Shown here: one piece after another, positions 25,023 to 34,676 of the stretch
Position numbering within the stretch: position 1 is the stretch's first letter
How the letters are laid out: each line of letters opens with the position of its first letter
NCBI GenBank assembly: GCA_964503275.1
Contig: CAZCZO010000002.1
Span: 171,221 to 235,220, forward strand
Direction: 5' to 3'
Origin: DASRAP01 sp964503275
Lineage (GTDB): Bacteria; Gemmatimonadota; Gemmatimonadetes; Gemmatimonadales; Gemmatimonadaceae
DNA length: 64,000 bases
Made by a program: the position numbers and the translations under genes
Notes under the pieces: model-generated
What the model saw: only the letters and a program-made list of their open reading frames with translations
The model's database searches: none
What the model was told of the DNA's origin: nothing

Positions 25023-28000
25023 TCAGCGTCCTGCCGGTCGCGCGACGCTCGACGCCGGCATCACCGGCACGCCCGTGATCGTGTACACGATGGACCCACC
25101 GGGCAGGCCGGTCGGCGCGGTGTCCTGCCCCATGCGGTACTGTCCGCTGAGTGCCCCGCTCTCGCTCAGTGTGCCGGTGAACGTGACCGGCACGTTGGGG
25201 AAGCCCGCCACCGTCCCGGACCCCGATGCGGTGACCGTACGGTCCGGGTGCATCACGCCCGTCATGCTGACGAACGGCGCGGGGCCCTCGATGGTGATCG
25301 GGACGGGCAGCTGGTCCGCCACCAGGCCGTCCTCGGCACTGGGCGCCGAGAAGGTCAGGGCCATCTGCAGGAAGAGCAGCTGTTGGAGCGCGATGAACGG
25401 ACTGTGCCCGTGCTGGTCGGACTGCACGGCGGTGGAGGCGCTGTTCCGCACCCGTCGCGATGCGAGGTAGTACGAGGCGTTGAAGCCCAGGATCGTCCCG
25501 GCGACGATGGTGCGGAAGAACGTCGCCACCACCGGGGCGTACTGGTCCAACAGGAACCCGTTCATCCCCTCAGTGGACATCAGGGCGATGCGGATGAGTC
25601 CGGCGGCGAGGAAGAAGTCCACCGGGAACCCGATCGCCGGCCCTGCGCCGGAGCAGCTGGATTGCGAGATGCACGCGGCAACGGTCATCAGTGCCGTGAA
25701 GGCCGGCGGCAGGCCGATGGCGCCGCCGATCAACTGACCATTGAGCGCCTGCCAGACGATGAGCAAGCTCACGAACTGTCCTGCTTCGATCTCGAACCGG
25801 CAGATGCCGGGCACCGGGCTCTCCGCTGGGGTCGTTCCCTCCACCGCGTCGCAGTCCGTGACGGTCACATGGAAGCCGGTCGGATCCACGACCGTGCCCT
25901 CGAACGTGTATTCGCCCGCCTCGAGCACGAACGGGCTGCCCGCCGTGCTCACCTCCCCGACGATCGTCGAACCCTGCTTGATCACCCCGAGCACCGATGG
26001 TGTGACCGTCAGCCCTTGGACCTGGAACGTGACGGTGCCGGTCGTGGGCGGTGCGCACGGCGTACCTGGCGCGCCAGCCTGAAAGGTGCGGCCGACGTGC
26101 ACGGCTGGACCGCCGCGCACCTGCACCGTGTTCGCACCGGCTGCACCACCGGCGCCTGCGGGCTGACCATTCCCTCCGCGTCCGCCGGAGGTCGCGTTGG
26201 TGTACGTCACCCCACCGTCAGTGCCATTCGATGCCCCCGTGCCGCCGGCACCGTCGCCGCCGGTCGCCGAGCCGCCGGCCCCGCCGACGCCACCGGCTTT
26301 GGGGGTGGCGAGGCAATCGTTCCACCCGTCACCACCGTTGCCGCCGAAGAAGCGCGCCGCGCCACCGTTGCCACCGCTGCCGATGCGCGTGGCCGCGAGG
26401 TTGCGCGCGTTCGCGGAGCCACCTGCCCCGGCCTCCGCGACCAGGTTGCCGCCCGCCGCGCCATTCGGCTGCGCCTCGACGGTCGATGATCCACCGAGGC
26501 CGGCCGTCGCCGTCGAGGTACCGCCGCGTCCCGCGCTCGCCCCAGCGACCGTGGGCGCCCCGGCGACCGCACCCGACGAATTGAGCTTCCCCACGGCGAC
26601 ATTGCCGCCGCTCCCCGCGCGCGCCGTCGCGGACCCGCCGAGCTGGGCGGCGACCGTCGCGGTGGCATCCTTGCCGCGCGCGCCGGTCGCTGTCGCATCA
26701 CCACCGTGCCCTCCGCGCCCCACTTCGAGGACGGCGGAGGCCGACACTTGGATGCCGGCCCGACCGCGCACCTCGATCTCCCCGGGCTCACCGCCGTTGC
26801 CGCCGGTCGCCGTCGCACTCGGTGCGCGCGTCCCCGCATCGCTCTCCAAGGCCGTCGCGGTCGCTGCCCCGCCGTCGCCCCCGCGCCCCGAACGCAGGGT
26901 GGACGCGGGGCCAAGGAATACGAAGCCCGTCGCGAGGACGCGAAGACGCCCGCCATCGCCGCCACGGCCGCCCGTCGCCGAAGGCGAAGCGGCCGATGAC
27001 GCCGAGCCCGCACCACCATCGCCCGCGTCCTGTCCGGCAATGGTCCCACCCACCGTGAGGTCCCCCCGGCAACGCAGGGTCCACGTGCGCCCGTGTCGAC
27101 CGTTGCCTCCGGTGGTGCCGGCGGTACCACTCGGCGCTTGCGGCGCAGAGAGCGAGCCCGCGATGCAGGCCCCGCCGCCCTGCGTCTGGCTCGCGCGCGT
27201 CGCCGCCGGACCTGAACCGGTGAAGTCGCTGTCCTGCAGGGTCGGGTCATTCGTGATGCTCACGTCACCCGTGCTGCGCAGGCTCGCGCCGCTGAGGTCG
27301 TAGCCGCCTTTGGCGACCACAGTGAGGTTCGGCGGCGACTCTGGCTGCGTCGTGCACTCGTTCGTGATGAGCCCACTGACCGCGAGCGTGCGTTCTCCGT
27401 TGATCGTCAGCGCATGACAGTCACCGCGCAATGTGCCGGCGATCGTGACGGTGCTGTCGGCGTTGATCGTCAGCGCCCCCGTGACGGTGACGGTGCGACC
27501 CGCAGGGATCACGAAGCGGGTGAGCTGGATGGTGCCGGCGGTGAAGGTCGTATCCTGCCCTGGCTGCAACACGACCTCGGTCGCGGTGGCCGTGAACGTG
27601 ACGGGTGTGGTGACACCGTCGACCGTCGCCGTCACGCGGTTCACGCCTCCGGTCGTTCCAAGCGTCCACGCGCCGCTCGAGGCGACGCCGCTGCCGTTCG
27701 TGGTCGCGCTCGCTCCGGTGATGCTCCCGCCGCCCGCCGTCACTGCGAAGGTGACTGCGACGCCCGCCTTCACATTGCCGAACGCATCGACGACGCGGAC
27801 GGCGGGCGGCACGGCGACGCTCGCGCGGACTGCGGCCGTCTGACCGTCGCCCGCGCTCGCGGTGGCGCTGGCGGCCGCCCCTGCGATCGCCGTCGCCGTG
27901 ATCGTGACCGCGGGGGCACCGAGGGTGCTCGCCGTCAGTGTCTGTGCTCCCGCGGTCGTGCCCAGGGTCCACGACGCGACGCTGGCGACGCCGGAGGCGT

Positions 28001-28280
28001 CCGTGACCGCGGCGCCGCCTCCCACCGCGCCACCGCCGCTGGCGACCGCAAAGGTCACTGCGACGCCCGCGACGCCGGTCCCGCTACTGTTGGTCACACG
28101 CACGGACGGCGCGACCGCAACGGCCGTGCCGACGGTGGCCGACTGCCCATTGCCTCCGGCGATCGCGAGGGTGCGGGTGCTGTCGACCGGCGCGGTCCCG
28201 TCGCCACAGGCGCTGAGCGCCGAGAGTACGAGTGCGAACAGGCCCGACCAACGCGGACTGGGAGCGACGCGACGCGACAT
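25023..28280 (-). CDS. Very large surface lipoprotein with Ig-like repeats and a Gly-rich GGxGG domain
   Basis: The protein has 1085 residues with a lipoprotein signal (LSALSACGDG). Two bacterial Ig-like domains of about 95 residues follow (VAVAPSVRVTNSSGTGVAGVAVTFAV; VAVPPAVRVVDAFGNVKAGVAVTFAV). A right-handed beta-type region covers about residues 230-330. A long Gly/Ala/Thr stretch (about 350-720) is dense in GGNGG, GGDGG and GRGGHGG motifs, like PE_PGRS or parallel beta-helix proteins. The last 350 residues contain hydrophobic segments and an Ig-like end. It is probably surface exposed and adhesive; I recognise no enzyme domain. The ATG at 28280 has GAGGT five bases upstream. Confidence 0.75.
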   Translation of the reverse strand: MSRRVAPSPRWSGLFALVLSALSACGDGTAPVDSTRTLAIAGGNGQSATVGTAVAVAPSVRVTNSSGTGVAGVAVTFAVASGGGAVGGGAAVTDASGVASVASWTLGTTAGAQTLTASTLGAPAVTITATAIAGAAASATASAGDGQTAAVRASVAVPPAVRVVDAFGNVKAGVAVTFAVTAGGGSITGASATTNGSGVASSGAWTLGTTGGVNRVTATVDGVTTPVTFTATATEVVLQPGQDTTFTAGTIQLTRFVIPAGRTVTVTGALTINADSTVTIAGTLRGDCHALTINGERTLAVSGLITNECTTQPESPPNLTVVAKGGYDLSGASLRSTGDVSITNDPTLQDSDFTGSGPAATRASQTQGGGACIAGSLSAPQAPSGTAGTTGGNGRHGRTWTLRCRGDLTVGGTIAGQDAGDGGAGSASSAASPSATGGRGGDGGRLRVLATGFVFLGPASTLRSGRGGDGGAATATALESDAGTRAPSATATGGNGGEPGEIEVRGRAGIQVSASAVLEVGRGGHGGDATATGARGKDATATVAAQLGGSATARAGSGGNVAVGKLNSSGAVAGAPTVAGASAGRGGTSTATAGLGGSSTVEAQPNGAAGGNLVAEAGAGGSANARNLAATRIGSGGNGGAARFFGGNGGDGWNDCLATPKAGGVGGAGGSATGGDGAGGTGASNGTDGGVTYTNATSGGRGGNGQPAGAGGAAGANTVQVRGGPAVHVGRTFQAGAPGTPCAPPTTGTVTFQVQGLTVTPSVLGVIKQGSTIVGEVSTAGSPFVLEAGEYTFEGTVVDPTGFHVTVTDCDAVEGTTPAESPVPGICRFEIEAGQFVSLLIVWQALNGQLIGGAIGLPPAFTALMTVAACISQSSCSGAGPAIGFPVDFFLAAGLIRIALMSTEGMNGFLLDQYAPVVATFFRTIVAGTILGFNASYYLASRRVRNSASTAVQSDQHGHSPFIALQQLLFLQMALTFSAPSAEDGLVADQLPVPITIEGPAPFVSMTGVMHPDRTVTASGSGTVAGFPNVPVTFTGTLSESGALSGQYRMGQDTAPTGLPGGSIVYTITGVPVMPASSVARPAGR

Positions 28281-28483
28281 GGTGACCTCGATGAGTGCGT
28301 GGGTCGGCACGCGCCGAGTGGGCGTGGACCGGCTCATGGGTGGGGGCAGTCTGCGGATGCCCCGATGCTACGATGCTCAGGCAGGGTCGGCAAGGCGCTC
28401 CTCGTCACGCCGCCCGGCCACTGCGGGCCGATTCCGAGCGCGCAGACCTACACCTGCTGGTGCCCGACCGGCAGATTTCCGTG

Positions 28484-30226
28484 ATGTCCAGCACCTCCCA
28501 GTCCTGGCAGCAGCGCCTCGTGCGCCTCGGTCGCCTGCGGGCGCACTTGGTGCTGACCGGCATCTCCATTGCCGCGTCGGTCCTGCTGACCGGGGTGTTC
28601 TTCTGGATCTTCGAGGGGACCCGCGCGAGTCTCCCGCTCTTCTTCTTGCCGGCGGTGCTCATCCCGGCGACGGTCGCACCGGTCGTCGTGGGCTGGGTGC
28701 TGGACGCGGCCGTGGCGCTCGACGCGGCGCATCGGGAGTCGTCCGAGCGCGCGAACCAGCTCGCGGCGGTGTTGGGCACCGCGCCGGTCGGGATCGCGCA
28801 CGTGGCCCCCGACCATCGGCTCCGCAACGCCAACGCGCTTGCGCGGGCCCTCCTGGGCACCGACGGGAACGACCGCGTGTCGTGGTCCGCGCTGTTCGTG
28901 CGGCACGAGGAGTGCGCCGTGCTCCTCGACGCCATCGCGCACGGGGAGTCGCTGCGCGATGTGCGGTGGAGTTGGAACGATCGCGACGGACGGACCCGCC
29001 TCGTGCGCGGCCATGTCGCCCCCATCGCCGATGGGCGCGGTCAGCCCGACGGGAGTGTCGTCATCTTCGAAGACATCACCGAGCTGGCCGCGCTCGAGGC
29101 GCAGCTCGCGCGCACCCAGCATCTGGACGTCGCGGGCCGGCTTGCGGGAGGCCTCGCGCACGACTTCAACAACCTGCTCACCATCATCCTCGCGAGCACG
29201 GCCTCGCTCACGCGCCGCGGAGAGGCGCCGACCGCAGAGGTGGAGGCGATCGACGACGCCGCGAAGCGTGGCGCGCGGCTGACGCGCCGCCTGCTCTCCA
29301 TCAGCCGCCGTGACCTGCATGCCCCTGTCGTCGAGCCGCTGGGCACCTTGCTCACCGAGACGGCCGAGCTCGTGCGGCCGGCGTTGCGATCGGGGATCCG
29401 TCTCGAGGTCGAGCGGGCCCCCCATCGCGCGCCCGTGGCGATCGATCGCGACGCGCTGCAGCAGGCACTCATCAACCTCGTGATGAATGCCCACGACGCG
29501 ATCGCCGAGTCGGGGAGCATCAGGCTCACGCTGCGTGAGGCGCGAGACGCTGCCGGCAGCCAGTGGCTGGTGCTCGGCGTGCACGATGACGGTCCGGGGA
29601 TGACGCCGGCCGTGCTCGCGCGGGCCGTCGAGCCGTTCTACTCCACCAAGCCCACGCACCTGGGCACGGGGCTGGGCCTGTCGATCGTGGCCGACACCAT
29701 GCGGCGGCACGGCGGACGACTCGAGCTCGCCAGCGAGCCGGGGCGTGGCACCGATGCGACGCTCTGGTTGCCGCGCATCGCCGACGCGCCCGCCGCCGCG
29801 CCAAGGGGCGGCGCAGCGCCCCCCGCCGCACGCGATGCGCCGACGATGGCACTGCTGCTCGTCGAGGATGAACCCGCGTTGCGCGAGGCCACGGAGCGCA
29901 TCCTGCGGCACCTGGGGCATCGGGTCACCGGGGTGGAGTCCGTCGCGGAGGCGCTGCGCCACGTGGACACGGGTGCCACACCCGATCTCATCGTGTCCGA
30001 CGTGATGATGCCCGATGCCACCGGCATCGATCTCGTCCATGCATTGCGCGCGCGCGGCTGTGAGGTCCCCGTGCTCTTGGTCTCCGGGTTCGCCGTCGCC
30101 GACCTCGCCCGCGAACTGTCGGCGAACACGAACGTGGCATTCCTGCCCAAGCCCTGGACCATCAGCGATCTGCAGCAGGGGATGCGTGCCCTGATGGAGA
30201 CGACGTCGGAGCCAGCGGGGGGCTGA
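28484..30226 (+). CDS. Membrane-anchored PAS hybrid histidine kinase with receiver
   Basis: This protein has 580 residues. Two membrane helices (about 24-46 and 52-76) are followed by a PAS-like domain (about 95-205: RANQLAAVLGTAPVGIAHV), HisKA with His226 in GGLAHDFNN, an HATPase domain (NLVMNAHDAIAESG, DDGPGM, HLGTGLGLSIV) and a receiver with Asp506 (IVSDVMMPD). Unlike the kinase at 18 kb it lacks a large periplasmic sensor. No response regulator or output gene is adjacent. Its 3' end overlaps the MmpL gene antisense by 65 bases. A GTG three bases before the chosen ATG is also possible. Confidence 0.9.
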   Translation: MSSTSQSWQQRLVRLGRLRAHLVLTGISIAASVLLTGVFFWIFEGTRASLPLFFLPAVLIPATVAPVVVGWVLDAAVALDAAHRESSERANQLAAVLGTAPVGIAHVAPDHRLRNANALARALLGTDGNDRVSWSALFVRHEECAVLLDAIAHGESLRDVRWSWNDRDGRTRLVRGHVAPIADGRGQPDGSVVIFEDITELAALEAQLARTQHLDVAGRLAGGLAHDFNNLLTIILASTASLTRRGEAPTAEVEAIDDAAKRGARLTRRLLSISRRDLHAPVVEPLGTLLTETAELVRPALRSGIRLEVERAPHRAPVAIDRDALQQALINLVMNAHDAIAESGSIRLTLREARDAAGSQWLVLGVHDDGPGMTPAVLARAVEPFYSTKPTHLGTGLGLSIVADTMRRHGGRLELASEPGRGTDATLWLPRIADAPAAAPRGGAAPPAARDAPTMALLLVEDEPALREATERILRHLGHRVTGVESVAEALRHVDTGATPDLIVSDVMMPDATGIDLVHALRARGCEVPVLLVSGFAVADLARELSANTNVAFLPKPWTISDLQQGMRALMETTSEPAGG

Positions 30227-32429
30227 CCGTCGCTCCGCGACGGTCACCGGGCCACCAGTTCCAGCGCCCGGCGAGCACCAGCAGCGCCGGACTCAACGCC
30301 AACCGCATCACGGTCGCATCCAACAGCACCGCGGTGGCGAGACCGACACCCAGCATCTGCACCGGCAGGAAGGCGCTGGCGCTGAACGCCCCGAACACCA
30401 CCACCATGATCGCGGCCGCGTGCGTGATCACCCCACCGGTCCGCGCCAACCCGGTGCGCACGGCGTCGAGCTCGCTGGCGCCCGTCGCCCGCGCTTCGCG
30501 CACGCGCGCGATGAGGAAGACCTCGTAGTCCATGCTGAGGCCGAAGACCGTGCAGAACACCAGCGTCGGGATCGCCGCGAAGACGCCACCGGTCGGCGCG
30601 GTCAGCCCGAGCAGCGCGACGCCCAGGCCGTCCTGGAACATCAGCGTCAACACACCGAACGCCGCCGCGACCGCGAGCAGGTTCAGGAGCAGGGCCTTCA
30701 GTGGGACCAGCAGCGACCGCAGGCTGATCGCGAGGACCACGAAGGTGATGCCCGTGATCAGGGCCACGACGTGCGCGAAGCGGCCCGCCACCGCCGCGCG
30801 ATAGTCCACGGTCAACGCGGGCGCACCCCCGACCTGCACCCGCACGCGCGCCATCTCGAGCGCACGGAGCCGCTGCACCAGCGCGTCGAGCGCGTCCGGC
30901 GAGAGTCCATCGCGCGGCACGACGTCGAACACGGTCGCGCGCTGATCCCGGCTCACATGATGCTGCAGGACCACTGGCGGCACGAGCGCTGGCACACGCG
31001 ATGGCGGCGCGAGCGCGGCCAGCGGCCCGAGCAGCTGCGGCAGCGAGCGGATCCGCGCCACCGCAGAGTCCGCGTGGATCGCCCGCTGCACGCCGCGCAC
31101 CTCGGCCCATCCGGTGTCGCTGAACAGTCCCGCCGATGCCATCGGCTCGACCACCACGCGCAGGACCTGCGCTTCCGCGCCGTGTCCCATCGCCTCGAGA
31201 TCACGCAGGGCGCGTGCGGACTCCATTTCGGCCGGCAACCACTGGGCGGGCGGCGGGAGCGTGATCGTGAGCCGCAGCGCCTGCGCGGCCAGCAGGCACA
31301 CGGGCACGCCGCCGATCAACAGGACGCGCCAGGGCTGCCGCGTGACGAAGCCGCCCCATCGGTCCCATCCGGTCCCGCCCGGCGTCTGGCGGCGCGCCGA
31401 CCACGGCCACGCATGCGTCAGCCGATGCCCCACACGGGCGAGGAGCAGCGGGAGCACGAGCGTCGCGACTGCGACTGAGCTCGCGACGACCAGTAGACCG
31501 CCCACCGCCAGCGCACGATGCTCACTCACCGGCACGATCGCGAGCGCCGCCAGTCCGATCGCCACCGTCAGACCCGACAGCAGGATCGTCGGTCCTGTCG
31601 CCCGTGCGGCGCGTGCCGCCGCCTCGACCGCCGGCACGGCCCCCTGCGCCCGTTCTTCGCGGAATCGGCTCACCGTCAGCAACGCGTAATCGATGCCCAA
31701 CCCCAGGCCGAGCATGGTCACGAGGTTCTGCAGGAGGATCGAGAGCGGGAACAGCGTGGTCAGCAGGGCCGACGCCCCCAGCGCGAGGCCGATGGCCAGC
31801 AGGGCCGCGGCGACCGGCAGCACCGCCGCCAGAGGAGAGCCGAAGGCCAGCAGCAACAGGCCCAGCGACAGCGGCAGCGCGCGCCACTCCGCGCGCCGCA
31901 CTCCCTCAGCACTCTGGCGTCGCAGGTCGCTGTTGAGCGCGACCTCGCCGGTCCAGCGGAGCGTGGCGGCCGGATACCGCGCGCGCAGTGCCGTCGCCAA
32001 CCGATCCCCATCCTGGCGAAGCACCGTGAGCAGCGAGTCCGGGCGCCCGTCGGGGTGCAAGCCCACGACGACATACGTCCCGTCGCCGTCGCGTGGCAGG
32101 AACGTCGAGTCACCGCGATCGAGGTACGACAGTGTGCCGCGGACCGCCTCGCTCTCCAGCACCGCAGCCCGCACCTCGCGCAAGACGCGCTGTCCCTCGG
32201 CGGTCCCCGGCGACGGCACACCGCGCAGCACCAGCACGACGCTCCGCGCAAGCGGTGAGTCGAAGCGTTCGGATAACAGGGCATCGACCGTGGCCGAGCC
32301 ACTGCCGGGCACCCGGGCCGCGACCTCGAGGCGCGCCTCGATGCCGCGGGCGGCGGGGAGCAGCACGGCGGCCACGGCGCAGCCCACGACGAGGGCCAGC
32401 CGGCGCGACTTAGACGAGTGCGATCTCAT
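30162..32429 (-). CDS. MmpL/RND-family exporter, last gene of the carrier-protein biosynthetic operon
   Basis: This transporter has 755 residues with two repeats of periplasmic loop plus six helices. The paired intramembrane Asp-Tyr motifs that carry protons in MmpL proteins are present (GLGLGIDYALLTVSRFREE and GLSMDYEVFLIARVREA). MmpL transporters export lipids and lipid-like natural products. Its position at the end of the ten-gene operon suggests it exports the product. It overlaps the GNAT gene by 20 bases. The last 25 residues, coded opposite the end of the kinase gene, are low-complexity and may be a recent extension. Confidence 0.88.
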   Translation of the reverse strand: MRSHSSKSRRLALVVGCAVAAVLLPAARGIEARLEVAARVPGSGSATVDALLSERFDSPLARSVVLVLRGVPSPGTAEGQRVLREVRAAVLESEAVRGTLSYLDRGDSTFLPRDGDGTYVVVGLHPDGRPDSLLTVLRQDGDRLATALRARYPAATLRWTGEVALNSDLRRQSAEGVRRAEWRALPLSLGLLLLAFGSPLAAVLPVAAALLAIGLALGASALLTTLFPLSILLQNLVTMLGLGLGIDYALLTVSRFREERAQGAVPAVEAAARAARATGPTILLSGLTVAIGLAALAIVPVSEHRALAVGGLLVVASSVAVATLVLPLLLARVGHRLTHAWPWSARRQTPGGTGWDRWGGFVTRQPWRVLLIGGVPVCLLAAQALRLTITLPPPAQWLPAEMESARALRDLEAMGHGAEAQVLRVVVEPMASAGLFSDTGWAEVRGVQRAIHADSAVARIRSLPQLLGPLAALAPPSRVPALVPPVVLQHHVSRDQRATVFDVVPRDGLSPDALDALVQRLRALEMARVRVQVGGAPALTVDYRAAVAGRFAHVVALITGITFVVLAISLRSLLVPLKALLLNLLAVAAAFGVLTLMFQDGLGVALLGLTAPTGGVFAAIPTLVFCTVFGLSMDYEVFLIARVREARATGASELDAVRTGLARTGGVITHAAAIMVVVFGAFSASAFLPVQMLGVGLATAVLLDATVMRLALSPALLVLAGRWNWWPGDRRGATVSPPLAPTSSPSGHASPAADR
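30224..30246. terminator. Hairpin at the kinase stop codon, inside the antisense MmpL 3' end
   Basis: TGACCGTCGC-TCC-GCGACGGTCA is a perfect ten-pair stem with a three-base loop. It begins at the stop of the hybrid kinase and so suits a terminator for it. It also lies within the last 30 codons of the MmpL gene on the other strand. Confidence 0.6.
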
Positions 32430-33537
32430 AGTGCAACGGCCGTTCGGTGGGCAGCGCCCCGGGCCATGCGCCGCGCGGGGTCACGAGGAACGCGTCGATG
32501 TCGGTCGGCTGCGCGAAGAGCCCGTGGAGCGCGGCACACAGCGGGTCCCGCACGTCGAGCCCCACGTTGACGAAGGCGCAGCCGTCACGCCGCGGGGCGT
32601 CGAAGGCGGTCAACAGCAGCGCGCGGAGCACCGCAGGGTCCTCCGCCGGCACGCAGACGTGGACCGCCGTGCGATGCCGCAATGCCTCGTGTGCGCGCGG
32701 CAACCGCGCCGCGCCGGTGAGGGTCGCCACCGCGTTGATCGCATGCCGCGCCACGCGCAGCCGCGGGGAGTAGCGCTGCACCTGCAACTGCTTGAAGCTG
32801 GACTGATCCCACCACGCGAGGAAGCCCTTCAGCCGGCCATCCGGCGCAACGGCGACCTGATAGTCGCTGAGCGAGAGTCCCGGTGCGTGGTCGAGCCAGT
32901 CGCGGAACGCGGCCTCGCCGAGGACCGCGGCGCACTGACGCGATGGAGCGACGCGGCTCCACAGCGCGAGCATCTCGTCGAGGTCCGACATCACGGCGGT
33001 GCGCACGCGCAGGCCGCCGGCGTCCGGCACGCGTCGCGGCCACAGCAGGGGGATGGAGCAGCTGCGCAGCCGGGCGAGCGGCGGCAGTTCGGTCGTGCGC
33101 GTGGCCGCGAACAGTCGCCGATGCATCGCCTGATTGCCGGCCAGCACCGTCAGCAACATCGGCGCGTCGGGCCCGGCGACCACTGCCCCGCGCCGGACCA
33201 CCCAGTCCACCAAGGCCTCACCCACACCGCGCCCGCGCCACCCCGGGTGCACTTTGAGGTCCCCGGCGTACAGGATGCGCTGCGGCGCGCCCTGCCACCA
33301 CACCCTGCGTTCGCTGAGCATCACGCAGCCCACGAGCGCGCCGTCGGCCTCCGCGACCGCGATCCACGCGCGCTCCCCTTCGAGTCGGCTCAGCGTGAAG
33401 AACGAGGGCTCGCGAGTCACGCACAGCGTGAGGTCGCCCTGCATCGGGCAGGCGGCGGCGAGCGCGCGCAGTGCCGCATCGTCGCGCGCACAGGCTTCGC
33501 GCAGCGACCACGGACGCGGCCCGGCGTCGGCGCTCAT
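32410..33537 (-). CDS. GNAT-family acetyltransferase-like protein, probably two-domain
   Basis: The protein has 375 residues. The N-terminal half is a GNAT domain with the acyl-CoA pyrophosphate loop VHPGWRGRGVGEALVDWVV (about residues 98-116). The C-terminal half (about 185-375) looks like a second, degenerate GNAT-like fold. In this operon it could acylate the amino group of an amino-acid-derived product, or transfer an acyl group from the carrier protein. The start overlaps the DUF3419 stop by four bases (ATGA), and its end overlaps the MmpL start by 20 bases. The substrate is not evident from the sequence. Confidence 0.75.
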   Translation of the reverse strand: MSADAGPRPWSLREACARDDAALRALAAACPMQGDLTLCVTREPSFFTLSRLEGERAWIAVAEADGALVGCVMLSERRVWWQGAPQRILYAGDLKVHPGWRGRGVGEALVDWVVRRGAVVAGPDAPMLLTVLAGNQAMHRRLFAATRTTELPPLARLRSCSIPLLWPRRVPDAGGLRVRTAVMSDLDEMLALWSRVAPSRQCAAVLGEAAFRDWLDHAPGLSLSDYQVAVAPDGRLKGFLAWWDQSSFKQLQVQRYSPRLRVARHAINAVATLTGAARLPRAHEALRHRTAVHVCVPAEDPAVLRALLLTAFDAPRRDGCAFVNVGLDVRDPLCAALHGLFAQPTDIDAFLVTPRGAWPGALPTERPLHYEIALV

Positions 33538-34676
33538 GACGGCCCCGCCGCGACCACACGACACGGCGCGATGCGACGCTGCACGATGCTCCGGTCCGTC
33601 GCCATGAGTGTCTCGCCCCAGGCGCGGTCCTCGACGATCCGCGCCCGCCATCGCGCGGGCACCTCGGTCCAGCCGACGAAGTTGCGGAACACCACCCGCG
33701 CCCCCGGGGCCGCCGTGCGCGCGACCTCGGCGAACAAGGCCGCCTGACCGTCCGGCGACAGCCACTCGCAGATGTTCGACAACACGAATCCCTGCACCGA
33801 CGCCTCGGGCAGCGTCGCGAGATAGGCGGTCATCGGCGCATCGACCAGCGTCAGTGCGTCGCGCGCGGCCACCAGACGGGCACGCGCATCGGCGCGCAGA
33901 TAGGGCGGCAGGCCCTGTGGCCGGCAGGGGCCGTAGTCGCCGTGCAGGACGTGGTGGAGGAAGTAGTTGTCGCGCACGGGGAGCTGCGTCATCGTGTAGC
34001 TGGCGCGCGCGCGGAAGTGCGCCGCGAAGCTCGGCTGCTCGAGATGCGCGAAGAACGCCGGGTCGTAGGTACGCCGGAACGCCGACGGGCCCAGCAGCAG
34101 CGTGAACAAGGCGCGCCAGCGCCACGAGTCCCAGTGCCACGCGAACACCTCCTGCTGCGCCGCGACGCTCTCGCACGCGAGCAGCCGCGCGATGCCGCGC
34201 CGCCCCACCACGCCCCAGCGCAGCACCCGCACCACCTGCCGGATGAACGCCTCGGTCACCCCCGCGGCCAGCAGCCCACCCTCCACCAGCGGCCCCCGGG
34301 CATCCCACCAACGCCGCGCGCCGTCACTGAGCCCCCCGCGCAGCAACGCATAGTCCCGGCGCCGCGCCCATCCCGGCGCGGGGCGCGCCCCCAGGAAGCC
34401 CAAGGCCTCCTCCCACGGCAGCCCCAGGATCGCCGCGACCTTCAGCTCCACCGCGTGATGCTGCGTCGCATTGAGATCCACCGCCACCACCCGTCCCGCC
34501 CCCGCCGCCAACAGCGACAGGGCCGTGCAACCGCCCGAGCTCACGCACACGATCGTGTCGTCCGGGCCGGGCGCCAGCACCTCCAGCTCCAGCATCGGGT
34601 CCTCACGGACCTGCGCGAAGTACAGCCGGTCGTCCAGCGCCCCCGCGAGGCGCATCCGTCGGAGTGGCGCCATCAT
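33534..34676 (-). CDS. BtaA-like DUF3419 protein (SAM-dependent 3-amino-3-carboxypropyl transferase family)
   Basis: The 380-residue protein matches BtaA, which moves the 3-amino-3-carboxypropyl group of SAM to diacylglycerol in betaine-lipid synthesis. The N terminus (DDRLYFAQVREDPMLELE) corresponds to the family's RYSQCWEDP region. The SAM site follows as TIVCVSSGGCTALSLLAAGAG (42-61, with acidic Asp67 in VVAVDLNATQ). A BtaB-like N-methyltransferase is absent, so a conventional betaine lipid is unlikely. In this operon the enzyme may add a homoserine-like unit to a carrier-bound or released intermediate. It overlaps both neighbours by ATGA. Confidence 0.8.
   Translation of the reverse strand: MMAPLRRMRLAGALDDRLYFAQVREDPMLELEVLAPGPDDTIVCVSSGGCTALSLLAAGAGRVVAVDLNATQHHAVELKVAAILGLPWEEALGFLGARPAPGWARRRDYALLRGGLSDGARRWWDARGPLVEGGLLAAGVTEAFIRQVVRVLRWGVVGRRGIARLLACESVAAQQEVFAWHWDSWRWRALFTLLLGPSAFRRTYDPAFFAHLEQPSFAAHFRARASYTMTQLPVRDNYFLHHVLHGDYGPCRPQGLPPYLRADARARLVAARDALTLVDAPMTAYLATLPEASVQGFVLSNICEWLSPDGQAALFAEVARTAAPGARVVFRNFVGWTEVPARWRARIVEDRAWGETLMATDRSIVQRRIAPCRVVAAGPS

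Noticed and set aside
24510..26489. 659-codon plus-strand frame
   Set aside because: It is antisense to the PNPOx-like and Ig-like genes; its sequence shows only Arg/Gly/Asp-rich low complexity.
26300..27200. Possible CRISPR-like or tandem DNA repeat in the Gly-rich region
   Set aside because: Repetition is at codon level (GGC/GGT-rich) and irregular; no fixed repeat-spacer unit exists.
26197..27303. Pro-rich 368-codon plus-strand frame
   Set aside because: It is the antisense mirror of the Gly-rich GGxGG domain, so its Pro-rich repeats reflect the other strand.
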